In this document: positions 10,220-22,994 of the stretch, piece by piece | Layout of the letters: every line of letters starts with the position of its first letter | Numbering within the stretch: position 1 is the stretch's first letter | NCBI GenBank assembly: GCA_037957365.1 | Contig: JARHVA010003168.1 | Coordinates: 1,927,501 to 1,991,500, forward strand | Source of the DNA: Torreya grandis | Lineage: Eukaryota > Streptophyta > Pinopsida > Cupressales > Taxaceae | Length of the DNA stretch: 64,000 nt | Direction of reading: 5' to 3' | Program-made: the position numbers and the translations under genes | The notes under the pieces: model-generated | What the model saw: only the letters and a program-made list of their open reading frames with translations | Database searches by the model: none | Told to the model about the DNA's origin: nothing

Positions 10220-11159
10220 AAAAAACATTATTTTAATCTATGTTATCGATTTGATTCCTTTAAGGCTAGAATTTATAATGAACACAACCAAAGGTTCTTA
10301 GCAAAGTTGGGGGTTCAATACTTGGGCATGATTTAGAATCACTAATTCAATTTTTAAGGGACTATACTAAATAATATGGTTTCAAATTATTGATTTATGG
10401 GCTCTTAAAATTGCCACTCACATCAAAAAAATTCAAAATTATTTTTTCAAAAATAGATGCAATAAATATTTCTATGTTTTCAATTTAATCTATAGTGTTG
10501 CAAGATAACAACCCTTATTTTTATTTTTAAAAAACATAATTATTTATGTGTATGGGCTCAATGCATAGAAATATATAAAATTTCATTGTAAATTATATTA
10601 ACTGAAGGTGGCCTAAGGTTATCCTAGGTAGTATTGAATCCTGCTATGATGCCTAGTATGGGTGGGGTTGGGGTGCCCTCAAACACACTCAGGTATATTT
10701 TTCTAGTACATGTGCATAACACTTCTAAGTTATGATGTACACAAGGGATAAATGGTGTTATTCCTCAAGTTTTTGATAGGAGCTTAAACATCACAAGAAC
10801 CATGATATGGTACATATCAAATTTAGGACCCAATTATATGTTTATGTGATAAATGTCACTAAATTATGCATTCATGATTTGAAGAGATGCAGTGTGTGAA
10901 ATTGGTATGTAGATATGAGATCAAATTCTAAATATAATATAAAATACATGTTTGAACAATTCTTGAAATAATAAATTCACACTCAATGAATAGAAAATAT
11001 ATTTCTTACAAATAGTTTTTTGCTCCCCTGAAGGTGTTTTATTTATTCTTTATGAATATCTCTAAATGTAAACTCTGTATAGACATAACTCAATTATCTC
11101 CACATGACAAATTTATATCAAAACCCTTGAAATTACTATTTTAATAAAAATTGAAGGTA
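10220..11159. other. A+T-rich intergenic DNA, no gene seen
   Basis: No ORF of note, no repeat and no terminal motif was recognised. A short G-rich patch (gtgggtggggttgggg-like, near 10,660) is the only compositional oddity. Confidence 0.5.
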
Positions 11160-12135
11160 TTATAAGGCCCTTCAAGGTATCTCCTAGGAGATACCTTGAA
11201 AATAAATTCTAATTGTGTGCATGTTCAAGGTATCTACTAGGATAACCCTTGAAAGTACTACAAGACCATTCAAGGTATCTTCTAGAAGTTAAATTAAAGG
11301 GAATAATAATACCTTGAGATCCTTCAAGTTATCTCCTAGAAGATATCTTGAAGGGAATTATACTACCTTCAAGGGTACTTTGAAGGTATCTCCTAGGAGA
11401 TACCTTTCAAACATGCATAAGGGTACCCTTGAAGGTATTATAATGACCTTCAAGGTATCACCTAGTAGTTCATTCAAACATACTTTTAAGGGAATTTTAA
11501 TACCTTCAAGGGTACCCTTATGCATGTTTTAAGGTATCTCCTAAGACTTGCCTTCAAGTGCCTAGTAATACCTTTATGCGTAACTTAAAGGTATCTCTTA
11601 GGAACTACCTTGAAGGAAAAATCCACTCTTATTCACATTTGAAAATTATCTCCTATGAGATACTTTGAGGGTACCTTTGAAGGTATAAGAAGGCCTTTTA
11701 AGGTATCAACCAGTAGTGCCTTCAAGGAGAAAATTTTCACACATGAATAAGGATACCCTTAAAGGTATTAGAAGGCCCTTTAAGTTATCACCAAGTAATT
11801 CCTTCAAGGAGACATATATCTAACATGTATAAAAGTCCCCTTGAAGGTATTTAAAGGACATTAAAGGAATCACACATTATTTCCTTTAAACATACTTTGA
11901 AGGTCCTTTAAATAACTTCAAGGGTACCCTTATGGATGTTTGAAAGGTATCTCGTAGGAGATAATTTCATTATCTCTTAGGATATGCCTTCAAGGGCCTT
12001 ATAATACCTTCATGGGTAACTTAAAGGTATATACTAAGATCTAACATAAAGTAAAAATTCAATGTTAATCATGTTTGAAATGTGTCTCTTACGAGATACA
12101 TTGAATGTATTACAAGGCCCTTCAAGGTATTATTA
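11160..12135. repeat. Dyad-rich satellite, cluster 1 (two units of about 412 bp)
   Basis: The cluster is a patchwork of aaggtatctcctaggagat palindromes and longer dyads built from ccttgaaggtatta / taataccttcaagg. A 115-bp near-palindrome occurs at 11412-11526 and again at 11824-11938, an offset of 412 bp, and the sequence between them also repeats with that offset. The units are strongly diverged. No ORF or terminal duplication suggests a protein-coding element. Confidence 0.8.
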
Positions 12136-14095
12136 TCACTCTATATTGCATCCTTGAGAAATTTTTTCATGTCTCCTCATTTAGGTGATAACATGGAATC
12201 ACCTATAGGAAGTGTGTTCCTTAATTAGTGAGGTGAATATTTAGATAGGGATAGATCCCTTGATTCTTTAACTTTAAATTACTACTAAGCTACTTCTTAC
12301 CATGGGAAAAGGGGTATAAAAGGATTAAAAATAGGGAAATAAAACTATAAGTGATGCACCAAATGTATATCCTCTACTTTTAAATGTTTTCATTATTTGA
12401 ATTATATATTATAGGATGATTAAACTACTTCAATATAGATTCTTCCATATAAATAATTCAATATGGAGGCTAAAACTGCATAATAGTCAAGGTGATCCAT
12501 TAATATGTCTAAAAATAGTCACTAATGATACTCCAACACTTTAATATAGTAAACCATATGATGAAATTCAAATGACTTTTGAAAGGCATATAATTCACAT
12601 AAAAACATGGATGAAAAGGACAAATATAAGGAAGCAATAAACTATCATTAACATTCATCAACAAAACATATCAAATTCACTAAAATATGAAATAAAGTAG
12701 ACATAATCCAACTTGAATTCTATTCCAGAGGTAACAACAAGTATAATTTTTTAGGGCTTCACCTTACACACTTAAAATATGATTTTATAATGAAATACCT
12801 TGGCTTACATAGGTAGGGAATCCTTTGATCCATTTAGTACAAAATAGAGCATGGATGCTAGAAATAAGAGTGATAATAGAGACTTGGGAACTATAGATAT
12901 TTCATGCAAGAAGATACAGATGGCCAAAAATAAATGAGAACTATTACTTTATAATTAAATCATGGTGCTAATCATCTTGAATTCAGAATGGTTAGTTTAG
13001 GTTATTCTCTCATTGGTGGGAGAATAACCAATATTTAATCTTTGATGATCCCATAGTTCAACTAGACATTTTCAGGTGTAAAACTATGATTATAGTTAAT
13101 TTTGATTTTCTATAGACCTTGAAACCATGTATAGCATTAATGATTTGATCATGATCCTACTTATTGTCATATTCACATTGGAACCTTATAGGTTTGAAGC
13201 TTCCTATGATGACTGAGATACTTTTGGTGGCCTAGATGGATATATGACATGTCAACTTTGTGCCTATGCATTATTGATTGATTTTTTAGCTTGCCTTCTT
13301 GTGTGGGGTCTCCACCACACAAACCATCCTCATGATTTCCAATCATTGCTATAGTTTTTAATATCTCTAATAGCCTCTCTATATATAATGAAGTGGGATC
13401 AAGACACATGGCTTGATATTGCTCACCTAGGGCTTATCATGCTCTTATGTTTGTATTTATCAAGATGAGACTATCGGACTATGTGATCAAGATAAGTGAC
13501 ACAATCCTACTAACTTTGGGTTTTTCAAATCTACACAAATAGATTTGGGGATCCAGGTCACTAAGATTAAATCACATAGAAGCATCCTAACAACTCGATC
13601 CTATGTCTAACATTACTGAAGTATGGATCATTAGGGAAACTCTAAAGGAAATGAGTAAATGCTAAGTTCATGCCCTAGGTTTGTAAAATGTTAACATTTA
13701 GCTTTGTGGAGATGGATAAATCAGTTAAGTCTCATTTGGATATCCAACTCAAGAGGGAAACAAATATCACCACATACCCTTGAATGATACTATAAAAATG
13801 GCTAATAAAAAAATGTTATCAACTCAGGTAACTTGACTTAGGATCTAGACTCAAATTGACTTAGGAAGCATCTTGTTACAACTTGATTAACTTAGATCAA
13901 AATGACTTGGAATCACCTCCAATTGGATCAAATAGACCTATGAACACTCAAGTTAAAAATATCATGACTCTGAGTAGATTAGGGAATTGAATCAGATTAG
14001 ACTTTGATCCTATAATGGACCTTGGCTCAACTCTGCTAGGTGAGCCATACCTTATTTTATCAAAGGATAATGGTGACCAAAAAATGGAAATAAGG
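12136..14095. other. Intergenic DNA between satellite clusters, no gene recognised
   Basis: It contains a minus-strand open stretch at 13173-13409 (78 codons) that looks mixed in composition but matches no family I know. A run of gacttag/aacttgg-type short repeats lies near 13,830-13,990. Nothing here supports a gene call. Confidence 0.4.
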
Positions 14096-14099
14096 ATCA

Positions 14100-14640
14100 T
14101 TTAGTAGTGCATTCAAGGAGATATATTTTGAACATGCATAAGTGTACCCTTGAATGTATTATAAGGCCTTTCAAGGTGTATCCTAGGAGATTCCTTGAAA
14201 TTAAATTTTAATCACATGCATGTTTAAAATATCTACTAGGAGAACCCTTAAAGATATTACAAGACCCTTCAAGGTATCACCTTGGAGATACCTTTGAAAA
14301 ATACATAATGGTATTATTTAAGGTATTACAAGTCCTTTTAAGGTATCATCCCAATAGTTCCTTTAAACATATTTTGAAGGGTCTTGTAATACCTTAAAGG
14401 ATACCCTTATGCATGTTTGAAAGGTATATCCTAGGAGATACCTTAAACATACCCTTGAATGTATGACAATTCCCTTTGAGGTATATCTTATGATATTCCT
14501 TCAAGGGCCTTGAAATACCTTCATGGGTAACTTTAAGGTGTCTTCTAAGAGTTACCTTGAATGAAAAATCCACTATTATTCATGTTTGAAAGGTAACTCC
14601 TAATAGATAGCTTGAAGGAAAAAATAATATGAACATCAAA
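14100..14640. repeat. Dyad-rich satellite, cluster 2
   Basis: Same family as cluster 1. The 115-bp near-palindrome is at 14301-14415, followed by the same flanking block (ggtatatcctaggagatacc, then ccttcaagggcctt, then ccttcatgggtaac). A partial second dyad lies at about 14,136-14,190. Confidence 0.8.
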
Positions 14641-15775
14641 AAATCATTATTTACTAAGGATAAATAAATAATCATGAGATATATTACTAATTACTTATAA
14701 TATACATAATTTATCATATTTTTTAGGCAAACTAATATTAAACACATAAAATAAAAGTTATAGTAATGAATTCACAATAAAATCTTTCAAAAATAAATAG
14801 AAAATTTTAAGGCAAAATGATCCTTTATACAAACAAATTAATAACATATATACAAAAAAAGTATTGAACCCCATTAATGGGTCAATCTTAAATGGAAATG
14901 AAAATTATAATAATAAAATAAGGACTTGTATTGCTTTGAAAAGCTCTACATCTAGGGTGGTTAAAACCTGATTTCGATAGAGCTTATCTAGGGATCCTAG
15001 GGGCCTCTAGGGTAGGGTGTGTTATTAGGGATTGTAGTGGGTCTCTAATTAAAAACAACATATACAAATATGTTGAATGGGACTAATAATCAGGCTAAAT
15101 CCCAAGCCCTAATGGTAGGATAAAATCTTGAGATTGAATGTGTTGTACCTATCCTATAAATTAAATAAAGTTTTAAAGTTGTCATTCAAGGCTATCTAAA
15201 TAAAGGGGTAAATACTAGAATTCAAATAAAATTCTTGAGAAATCATGAGATGATGTCTCTATAATCTAGAATTAGAAGTGTTCACATTGTTATTGGGAGG
15301 ACAATCTATAGGATTATTTATTGGTTAACGTTGGGATTGAGTAGATTAAATTAAGATAGGAGGATAATGATAGTGGAGCATGGGAATGTTTTACTAGTGT
15401 GATTAAACTTGATATTTGAATGACCTGTGTATCTTGTCTACTCATGTGGAGTTGGGTGGGATATCATGCAATAGGGATTATGATCATTATATTAATATCT
15501 TGTCTTATCTCATTCATTGGGCTTATACAAGGATCAATCATATTACAATCAGGTGGGAGGATAATGATCTCCCAACCTAAAAAATAAAACAGGATCTATC
15601 AACCTAAAAATTATATTACATATTTTTAATTAATATAAACATACTATTTAATCAAAATTTACTTGAAATTTCTATGACATATATCAAGAAACTAAGCTAT
15701 TGGTTAGATAAAAATGCATAAACACTATAACATTAAGATGAGAGAGCAAGAATGAGTTGTGCAACATGATTTTAG

Positions 15776-15812
<37 letters not shown>

Positions 15813-16090
15813 AAAAAATTAATCACACCTCATCACACAAGCCATTTTCAAATTTTACATCATTTAATAAATATCATGAAGAGACATATATGACACATAT
15901 GCATCAAAGATATCATTAACATCCTATACAAGATACGACTATCATAACAAAATTTTAGTTATAACATCCACTAGAAGATGACAAAATAATCTATCTATGA
16001 TGAAGCATTTATATTCAGTAAAGTTTTTGTAATGGCATATCTAGTTACTAAAGTCATAAGTGATTTTGAGGTAGTAGGTGGAAGTAAAGT
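14641..16090. other. Intergenic DNA with a CA microsatellite
   Basis: A (CA)n run of about 14 repeats lies at 15781-15808. The rest is A+T-rich with no recognised gene or element. Confidence 0.6.
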
Positions 16091-16099
16091 GGATTGAGT

Positions 16100-19000
16100 A
16101 GCTTATTTTCTTGCTTGAATTTATAATTAGAGGGCATGGCTCACCTAAAAATTAACTTATATTACTTTGAAGTCTAAGAAGGATCTCTTGAAGAGCTAGG
16201 GGAGCTTATCCATTATATTTATGTACATCTTGAATATAGTGTTGAGTTTCACATAGAGAGTCTTTGTATTAAGGAATTTATCTCTATCAAAGTTCACCAA
16301 TTGCAATTAGTCATCCTAAATTTTATATAATTTTCCTTCTATTTATATTTTGGCTCTATTTGTTGTAGTTTGAAATAGATCCTTAAATATAGATCTAAAG
16401 ACCAGTTCTCCTTGCTAATTGATCACATTTTGAATCCTCAGCTCTCCAAATATGGAAATGATTTTCCCCTCATATCAAAAGATTTGTAACACCAAATTTT
16501 ACATCTCTTTATTCCACTTGATTAATTCATCTCTTCTCATAGCCAAATAATTTATGTCCCATACTACATCACAAGATATTACTAAATTTAGATGATTGTA
16601 TGACTTATTTCTAGATGTTTGGATTAAGAAATAGAGTTTGGTCCCCATTTATTAATTTTTTAAGAAATGGGAATCACATCTCCCCACTTGGAATATGAAT
16701 CTCTCTTGGCACTTATTATCAGCTGGATAGCATCATACAATTTTTGAGCAGCTCTTTGAAAACTATCAATGAGATCCCTTGGAGGCTATATGGTGCTTCT
16801 CCCTTACAGAGTCCCCATGTATGGGTCATATCCTCTAAAAACTTCCTTTATAATTCCTCCCATTGAATCCAAAAAATATTAAGGATCTTATTTTTAATGG
16901 CCCAAGTTAGAGAAGAGTACTTTTATCCTTTTGGTTAGAGACACCACATCCTCACTCTATTCCAATTCTAACTTTTCACCTCTGGATATCACTATTCTCC
17001 TCTTGATCTTCCTCATAGTCTTGGTTTATTTATAAAAATGAAATTTGACTATGGGTTTCTCCACCATAACCACATATTTTTTTCTCTCTTTTACCCAATA
17101 CATATTTTAAATCCATTCAAGGACATTTAAGGCCATTGGTTGTGTTGTAGGCTCTTCTTGCTCAAGAAGAGTAGAATAAGGGGATTATCTTAGAGGAAGC
17201 ATATTTTAAGAGTAGAGGTTCCCATTTGAGGAAAGGGTGGAATATCCTTTCTCCATCGAGTGGCCTTTCTAGGGGTTACTATATTAATTAACTTCCTTCC
17301 TTCATCTAAGCTTTTTAATGATGTAATGGCAAAAAACTTTATTTGGGCCATATGGCTTATTAGTAGGCCCAATTGAGTATATGAATGTACTTTCTCATTG
17401 ATTCTAGAGGCTTGAGTGTTTGGAAAATAAAACAATGAATAAGTAGAAGTTATTTTCGACAACTCTTACAAATAGATAATCATAAACTCCTTATTAACCC
17501 CAAAAGATTTGTGGAAGGTAAGTTGGGGGTACTAATGCTTTGGTCATAGATATTGTGAATAAGGTTTTCCAAATTGGCACTATAATCATTTGATCATTCT
17601 TGTAGCCCATTATAGGGTAAATAATTTTAATATCACTATCTAGAATAATAGTGGTTATAACAAAAGTTGGGGAATGGGTAGCCTAAATACTTATCCCTTA
17701 TGTATAAATATCTGGCAAAGATACTACTATGGATAATATTATCATTCTAAATGATATTGGGTCTGAAGGTATGTTAATTGGTTGTCCTTATGTTGGAGGT
17801 GGAGGATTATAAACTACCCCATCATCATTATTCCCTTCTAAATTATGTAATAGTTTAATTTAAACTAAACTATTCCTTAGGATCTTGGTATCTCATGACT
17901 AGGTTACCTTTTCTAATAGTTAGTCATCATCTAGGTCACTTTTGATAGTCTCATTGATATCTTATGATAAGGATGTTTTAGTTGTATCCTCATTATTTAG
18001 TAAACCATTATATTTCTAAAAAATTCTTATTGTCTTCTTCATTTCTCAACAATTCCATAGGCTCTACTTCTTTAAAAACATTACCAATGCTTAAATATTC
18101 TTCTATTTGTATTTCACAAGTAACCCTCATGGGTTCACCTTGAGGAGAGATAAGGGGTATAGTGGGAATAGGAGAATATTGAGATGGAAGATATGAATAA
18201 GTGAGAATAAAAGTGGTTGATGGGGGTGAACTAGGGAATGGAGGTGGAATAAAAGTGGTTTGAATTGGTGATGAAGGTAGAATCAAATTGGTAACATGGG
18301 AAAGGAATAATATAAGGCTTACTTGATGTGAAATAGTGAGTGGAGGAAAGGGAAACATGGAGAATGATCTACTTACTTGAGCTATACTTGAGGAACCTTG
18401 TGAAGTAGTAATTAGTTAAGGAGTGGAAACTAGAGTGGTTTTCATAATTCCAACCATTAGGTTGGGTTGTTGAAGAAGTGCCTAGATGAATCTCTACCTC
18501 ACTTCCACATGTGGTTTCCTAGATGGACTAACCTGTTATTGTATATCAAATTGAAATAGGGGCCCTGAAGGATGTTTAGAGACCCACTTCTCCTTTTCAA
18601 TTCTCTTGGCATATTCTTTGATGGTCTTTCAATTATATTATATGTTTGTCCACCACTAAAAATATATTATATTTATTCATCCTCTTATGAACCTCCATGT
18701 TATTTATATCATCCATGAATACTATGTTATGTGGATATGAAACATGTCCATAGTAAATCTTCACCCTATCTATAACTATGTCTAGGTGTTTCCTTACCCT
18801 TTTTTTGGATCCCATGGTTTATAGGGTTCCCATTTAAAGTCATAGGAATTTCTAATTCTACCCATTGTTTGAAAATGTTCCCATATAGAGTACTAGATTT
18901 GACCAATACTAAGGGGAGTTGGGTATACTTCCCCTTGCTTAGCCCTCTTTAAGGTGACATCCATAAAATTAACTAATTGAGTTGTAATATCTTGATTTTA

Positions 19001-19600
19001 CACCTTATCTGAGACTAATTGAGAAAGATACATGGGAATGGATCTAGTGCTTTATATCCTTATTATTGTTTAATCTAAGTAAATTTAGATCTTACCAATC
19101 TTCTCAATAATTCTTTTGATATGATGAAACACTCTAGGCATATCCTTGCCATAAATGGCTTGGAACACCATAGGGTAGAACGTCTTTATCATCTTGGTTA
19201 TGTTTTTCCTAAACCTATGGATGTGAAAAATATTCAATCCATCATAAATTTTATACTTGGAATACTTAAAAGATGGTTTTAAGGTTCTTTGAGGGATGAG
19301 TGGACCATCTGAATTATTTCATCCACTAGATAAGACATCATATAAAAGTTAACATTTAGCCTATTGTCTAAGATACTAACTTTGTGGATCAAGTTACCAC
19401 TAATGATTTTCCTTATGGAAATGATCTTGGTGGAGGTGAGGATGGTGTCTAGTAGGGGAATCCAAACCTTGTTAACATGGGTTATGCTTGGGAAGATGTA
19501 AATTCTATTCAACAAGGCCATGGTAATATTTATTCTAGGCCTAATAGTGGTGATTGGGATAATATAGATGGCAATCCTAATTAAAAAAGTGGTTGGGTCA
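16100..19600 (-). pseudogene. Long decayed coding sequence, unrecognised, minus strand
   Basis: Several protein-like stretches follow one another on the minus strand in more than one frame. They are 19279 to about 19585 (ITTIRPRINITMALLNRIYI...), about 19260-18830 (FKYSKYKIYDGL, FYPMVFQAIYGKDM, LVNFMDVTLKRAKQGE), 18633-18815 (VRKHLDIVIDRVKIYYG), a Pro/Ser-rich block at 18008-18358 (116 codons), 17190-17462 (90 codons), and a stretch near 16,700-16,800 (DSFQRAAQKLYDAIQLI). Together they suggest a protein of over 1,000 residues broken by stops and frameshifts. The order (globular part, Pro/Ser-rich linker, helical end) resembles the ORFs of the 10.3-kb element at 25.3-29.1 kb, but I saw no direct sequence match. 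No LTRs were found around it. Confidence 0.4.
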
Positions 19601-20863
19601 CTTTATCACTCTTTTAATGTATTAGTTACATTATTTGAATACATCCACTAGTTTACTAGTTTTTAATTTTAACATATTTTTAGGGGAGGGAGTCTATAAT
19701 ATTTATCAAAATATTGTCCACTAACATAGGCTAATTGTGAATTGTGTTAGAAGTATAGAAGATTATTAAAAAAATGGTCATTTACAAATAGATAAAAAAA
19801 TAATTCATTTTAGGGAATTACCTTAGGTTTTTTTGTTGAATCATGCATTCACATGGTCTTTATTACCACCAAGTCCTATGCATTTTATCATGTTAAGGTA
19901 TAAAGTTAATATATGGAACCACATGGTTATGATGCTTTGAATTCTTCCCATATAGATAAATTTTTATTGAATTCATTATTGAGTTCAACCTCATCAAACC
20001 TTGTATCTGTGCATATCCCTAAACCTATAAAGGAAAATGTAGAAGGGAGAGGTGGAAAACTCAAGGTAGAGGCCATTATTTTTTCATTCAAGATTTGGTT
20101 CTCTAAAATTGTAAAAAAAATGTCTTGGTTATGGCAGAACTCAAATTTGTTGGGAAATAACTAACTTAATGATAGTTTAATTGCAATTTATTTAGAGGAT
20201 TACCTATATGTAATTTTGGATTTATAAACCCTACTTAGTTGATTGCATTTGTTTGGCTAATTCATGTAGATTAATGAATGTAATGGCTCTTTGCCTTTTT
20301 GACCTTTATGTAATTCATTTATTGAATATATCCAATAAAGTAACACCTTTTATCAACACTACTATCATGTGGCTTCTCTTCCCTTTTCCTCCAAGTATTT
20401 TCCCATCATTACTTGACATTTTTCACATGGTCGACTCCTTTTGATAGTTTCATACTAGTATTACCTGACCAATGTGTCATTTTAGAGACACATAAAAAAT
20501 CTTTCCCACTTCACGTTTTCTAGGGCCTTTTCTTTTTTATCCTTCAATTCATTTCCCTAGGATAGCAGGATCATAATACATGGCATAATCCAATAAATCC
20601 ATTCAACAAAAAGTATCATACACCTTTATACCTTAGAGGATTTGAAGACTTATCAAAATGCACTAATAATAGTAGGCTAGTAGGATCATGACACATGGAT
20701 GGCTATCACTACTCTACTACCCTAGAACTTTAGTAAAAAGTTCCTTTGACATTGTCAATTAATAGGTGAATGGGATCTAAACACGTTTCTAAATTTTAAT
20801 GGTCCATTCATTCAAGATTATTTTAGGATTTTATAAGTGTTTGAATAGGTGTAGACAAGAAAG
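19601..20863. other. Intergenic DNA, no gene recognised
   Basis: Short open stretches at 19913-20164 and 20253-20444 (plus strand) show no family signature. The segment ends at the left LTR of the 10.3-kb element. Confidence 0.4.
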
Positions 20864-21029
20864 TGTAGAGTAAAAAATTTACTCTATGTTGTATTCTATT
20901 TTCCAGTCACATGTCGTGAAATTTTGCCTTTGCATACTGTGGTCTGAGATGGTAGAGTGTTTAAATAAAGCACAGGCCCTATTTCTCTTTTGATTCATTT
21001 TTGTCTAAGTGTTGGGGAAAAGTGGAAAT

Positions 21030-21885
21030 TGACAAGTGTCATCATCTGAGGCATCCTTCTCAGTGGAAACTACCAAGTTTCATCATCTGAGGCACCTTCT
21101 ATATGTTCTGTGAGTTGGTCAGAATGTGCCATGTGTCTCATAGCAGCTCAATAGAACATGCTAAGTGTCATCATCTGTGGTTTCACATTGACACCTACAT
21201 TTCATCTCTTTCTAGTGAAAGGTTTCAAAAGCTAATTATCAAGATCAGGTAGAAAGTGCCAAGTGGTAATCATAGAGGGTCTCAATGTTGCTTTTCTAAA
21301 AGTGATGGAAGCTGCCACATACTCCAGCAAAAGAAAGTAGAAGCCACAACGCGTTGTAATCTGAATTATCTTCATCTTTTCTTTGTTGATATAGAAAAGA
21401 CTATGGTGGGTCCCAAGTTTTGTTTCTTAAGTGAGTGGTAACCACCAAGTGTCACTATCCGTGTAAATGTGAAACAAGACCCAAATTTTTTCTATGGTAT
21501 AAATACAAGCAGCGGAGACCAACACGTGTCATCTTCCGTAGGTTTCTAAAAAGGCAACTACAAGCAACAGAGACCACCACGTAACCCAGGTAAGAGAAGT
21601 GGAGATTTCCATGTGTATTTTAATGAAGAATTGGAGATTGACACCTATCCCAATGTCCCTTTTAAAATAAATGATGTGAATCTTATTATCTTTTATGCTG
21701 TTGGAGTTTTGAGAAAGCGGATAACGACGAGTGTCAAAGGCAAAACATGGCTGAGTAAAGACACAAAAGAGTATAAGTTACGTGGAAAGTTCCACGTGTC
21801 TTCAATAGGTGTTCTGGAACATGACAAGTGTCATCCTATAGTGTTTGCTAAAGTAATAAGAGGAATTTGGCTAAGTGTCTCCTAT
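21030..21885 (+). promoter_or_regulatory. Array of CACGTGTC/CAAGTGTC-like motifs in the LTR U3
   Basis: About fourteen variants of (C/A)CA(C/A)GTGTCATC lie over 850 bp, at spacings of roughly 40-100 bp: near 21,030, 21,069, 21,125, 21,160, 21,258, 21,312, 21,344, 21,443, 21,520, 21,572, 21,607, 21,729, 21,793, 21,824 and 21,871. Several contain ACGTG or CACGTG, the core bound by plant bZIP and bHLH factors (ABRE/G-box). The right LTR keeps the same array. Regulation by such factors is inferred. Confidence 0.55.
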
Positions 21886-22055
21886 CATTCAAGAAAAAAG
21901 AGCGTCCTACAATCTATTTCAGCCAATGAACTGCCAGAAGATGAAGCATTCCAAAATCTATAAGATATCTTTTGTTAGACACTTTCAATTAGGGGAAGAT
22001 TTCATTTGGGCTGTTAGATTGAGAATGAGCTAATAATCTAGAGTGAATCCAAGCC

Positions 22056-22064
22056 TATAAATAA
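22056..22064 (+). promoter_or_regulatory. TATA box of the left LTR promoter
   Basis: TATAAATAA stands in an aagcc...aagg context about 1.19 kb into the LTR, downstream of the motif array. The same box is at 30369-30377 in the right LTR. It is the only clear TATA box in a sensible place, and transcription would start about 30 bases further on. Confidence 0.6.
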
Positions 22065-22144
22065 AGGTACAGAGATCACTGAAGGAAAAATTAGGATCAA
22101 TTAAGAGAGAATTTTTGAGAGAGACTTATTATAACAAGTTTAGA

Positions 22145-22510
22145 ATTTCTAGAGCTGTGGCTAAGTAATATCATTTGCTTTTGTCTCATTTTCTTGAGTT
22201 GAAAGGTTTATATAAATGTACATGTTTCTACGCCTTTTGTATGACTGGAAGATTCAAATAATAAGATTGAACCTTATGCCTTTGTTGATATTATTTGTGT
22301 CATTTGCAAAAGTAGTCTAGACTATAGATTTTTTGAAGCTATAATTAGGAATGCCATTTGCTTTTGTCTCATTTTCTTGAGTTGGAAGGTTTACATAACT
22401 TTACATGTTTCTGCACCTCTTATGTGATTGGAAAATTCAAATAAAAAGATTGAACCCTATGCCTTTGTTGACATTTTTTGTATCTTAGCAAAAGAAGTCT
22501 ATGTTGTGAG
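22145..22510 (+). repeat. 183-bp tandem duplication inside the LTR
   Basis: The block catttgcttttgtctcattt begins at 22172 and again at 22355. Both are followed by ggttta-ata, gtttct, a gattgaaccYtatgcctttg block and ttgttgayatt. Both LTRs carry the duplication, so it predates the insertion. Confidence 0.85.
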
Positions 22511-22746
22511 CCTCTATTTCTATTGTTTAAATATTTTACATTGATCATAGACTTGTTTTCTCTTAAATGTAAAATTATCCTACATATAGTCTCACTGTGC
22601 TTAGGATTAAGGTCGAATTACATTCAGGCGCATCGCCATAGATTAGATTTTCTTTCTTGATTTATGTTTCTGATTTAAATTCCTATCCCTTTTTCCATTA
22701 TTTACTTGATTTAAAAAAGAGCCAACTTCTCTAAAATCTGGAGGTT

Positions 22747-22777
22747 GTTTCAAGATGCAAGTCCCACATCTTGAAAC
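22747..22777 (+). other. Perfect hairpin near the 3' end of the left LTR
   Basis: GTTTCAAGATG (22747-22757) and CATCTTGAAAC (22767-22777) form an 11-bp stem with a 9-base loop. In the right LTR the stem keeps its shape with one C-to-T change that still allows a G-U pair. It lies close to the primer site and would be in the 5' leader of the transcript. Confidence 0.7.
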
Positions 22778-22830
22778 TTCCCATTATTGTTGATTAGAAT
22801 CAAGCGCAATTTTAAATCATTAATAGTTTT

Positions 22831-22850
22831 TGGCATGCCTGGTGGGACCA
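22831..22850 (+). other. Primer-binding-site-like sequence of the LARD-like element
   Basis: TGGCATGCCTGGTGGGACCA lies 6-8 bases after the LTR end, the normal place for a PBS, and opens with TGG as PBS sequences do. The inner catg may be a decayed cgcg. I cannot assign the tRNA with confidence. Confidence 0.5.
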
Positions 22851-22994
22851 ATCTTTCAAGGAGTTGAAGAATTTTTGATGTGTTCTTCAACCAACCATCC
22901 TTTGGAGGTTTTTATTTTATCAAAATCAATGGTGACTCTGAGTTGAATTAGCTAGTTAAGTAGTCCTAATATCATCAAGAAATCACCATTTGGT

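Larger units (their letters stand above)
20864..22822 (+). repeat. 5' LTR of the LARD-like element
   Basis: It matches 29180-31135 along its whole length. The 5' part (about 1.2 kb) is the presumed U3 with a motif array and a TATA box. The 3' part has an internal 183-bp duplication and a hairpin near its end. At 20908-20918 it reads cacatgtcgtg where the other LTR has cacgtgtcatg, so each copy has lost a different CG since insertion. Confidence 0.9.

Noticed and set aside
11160..12135. CRISPR-like array
   Set aside because: The repeats are palindromic patches without constant spacers, the unit is about 412 bp and the setting is a plant genome.
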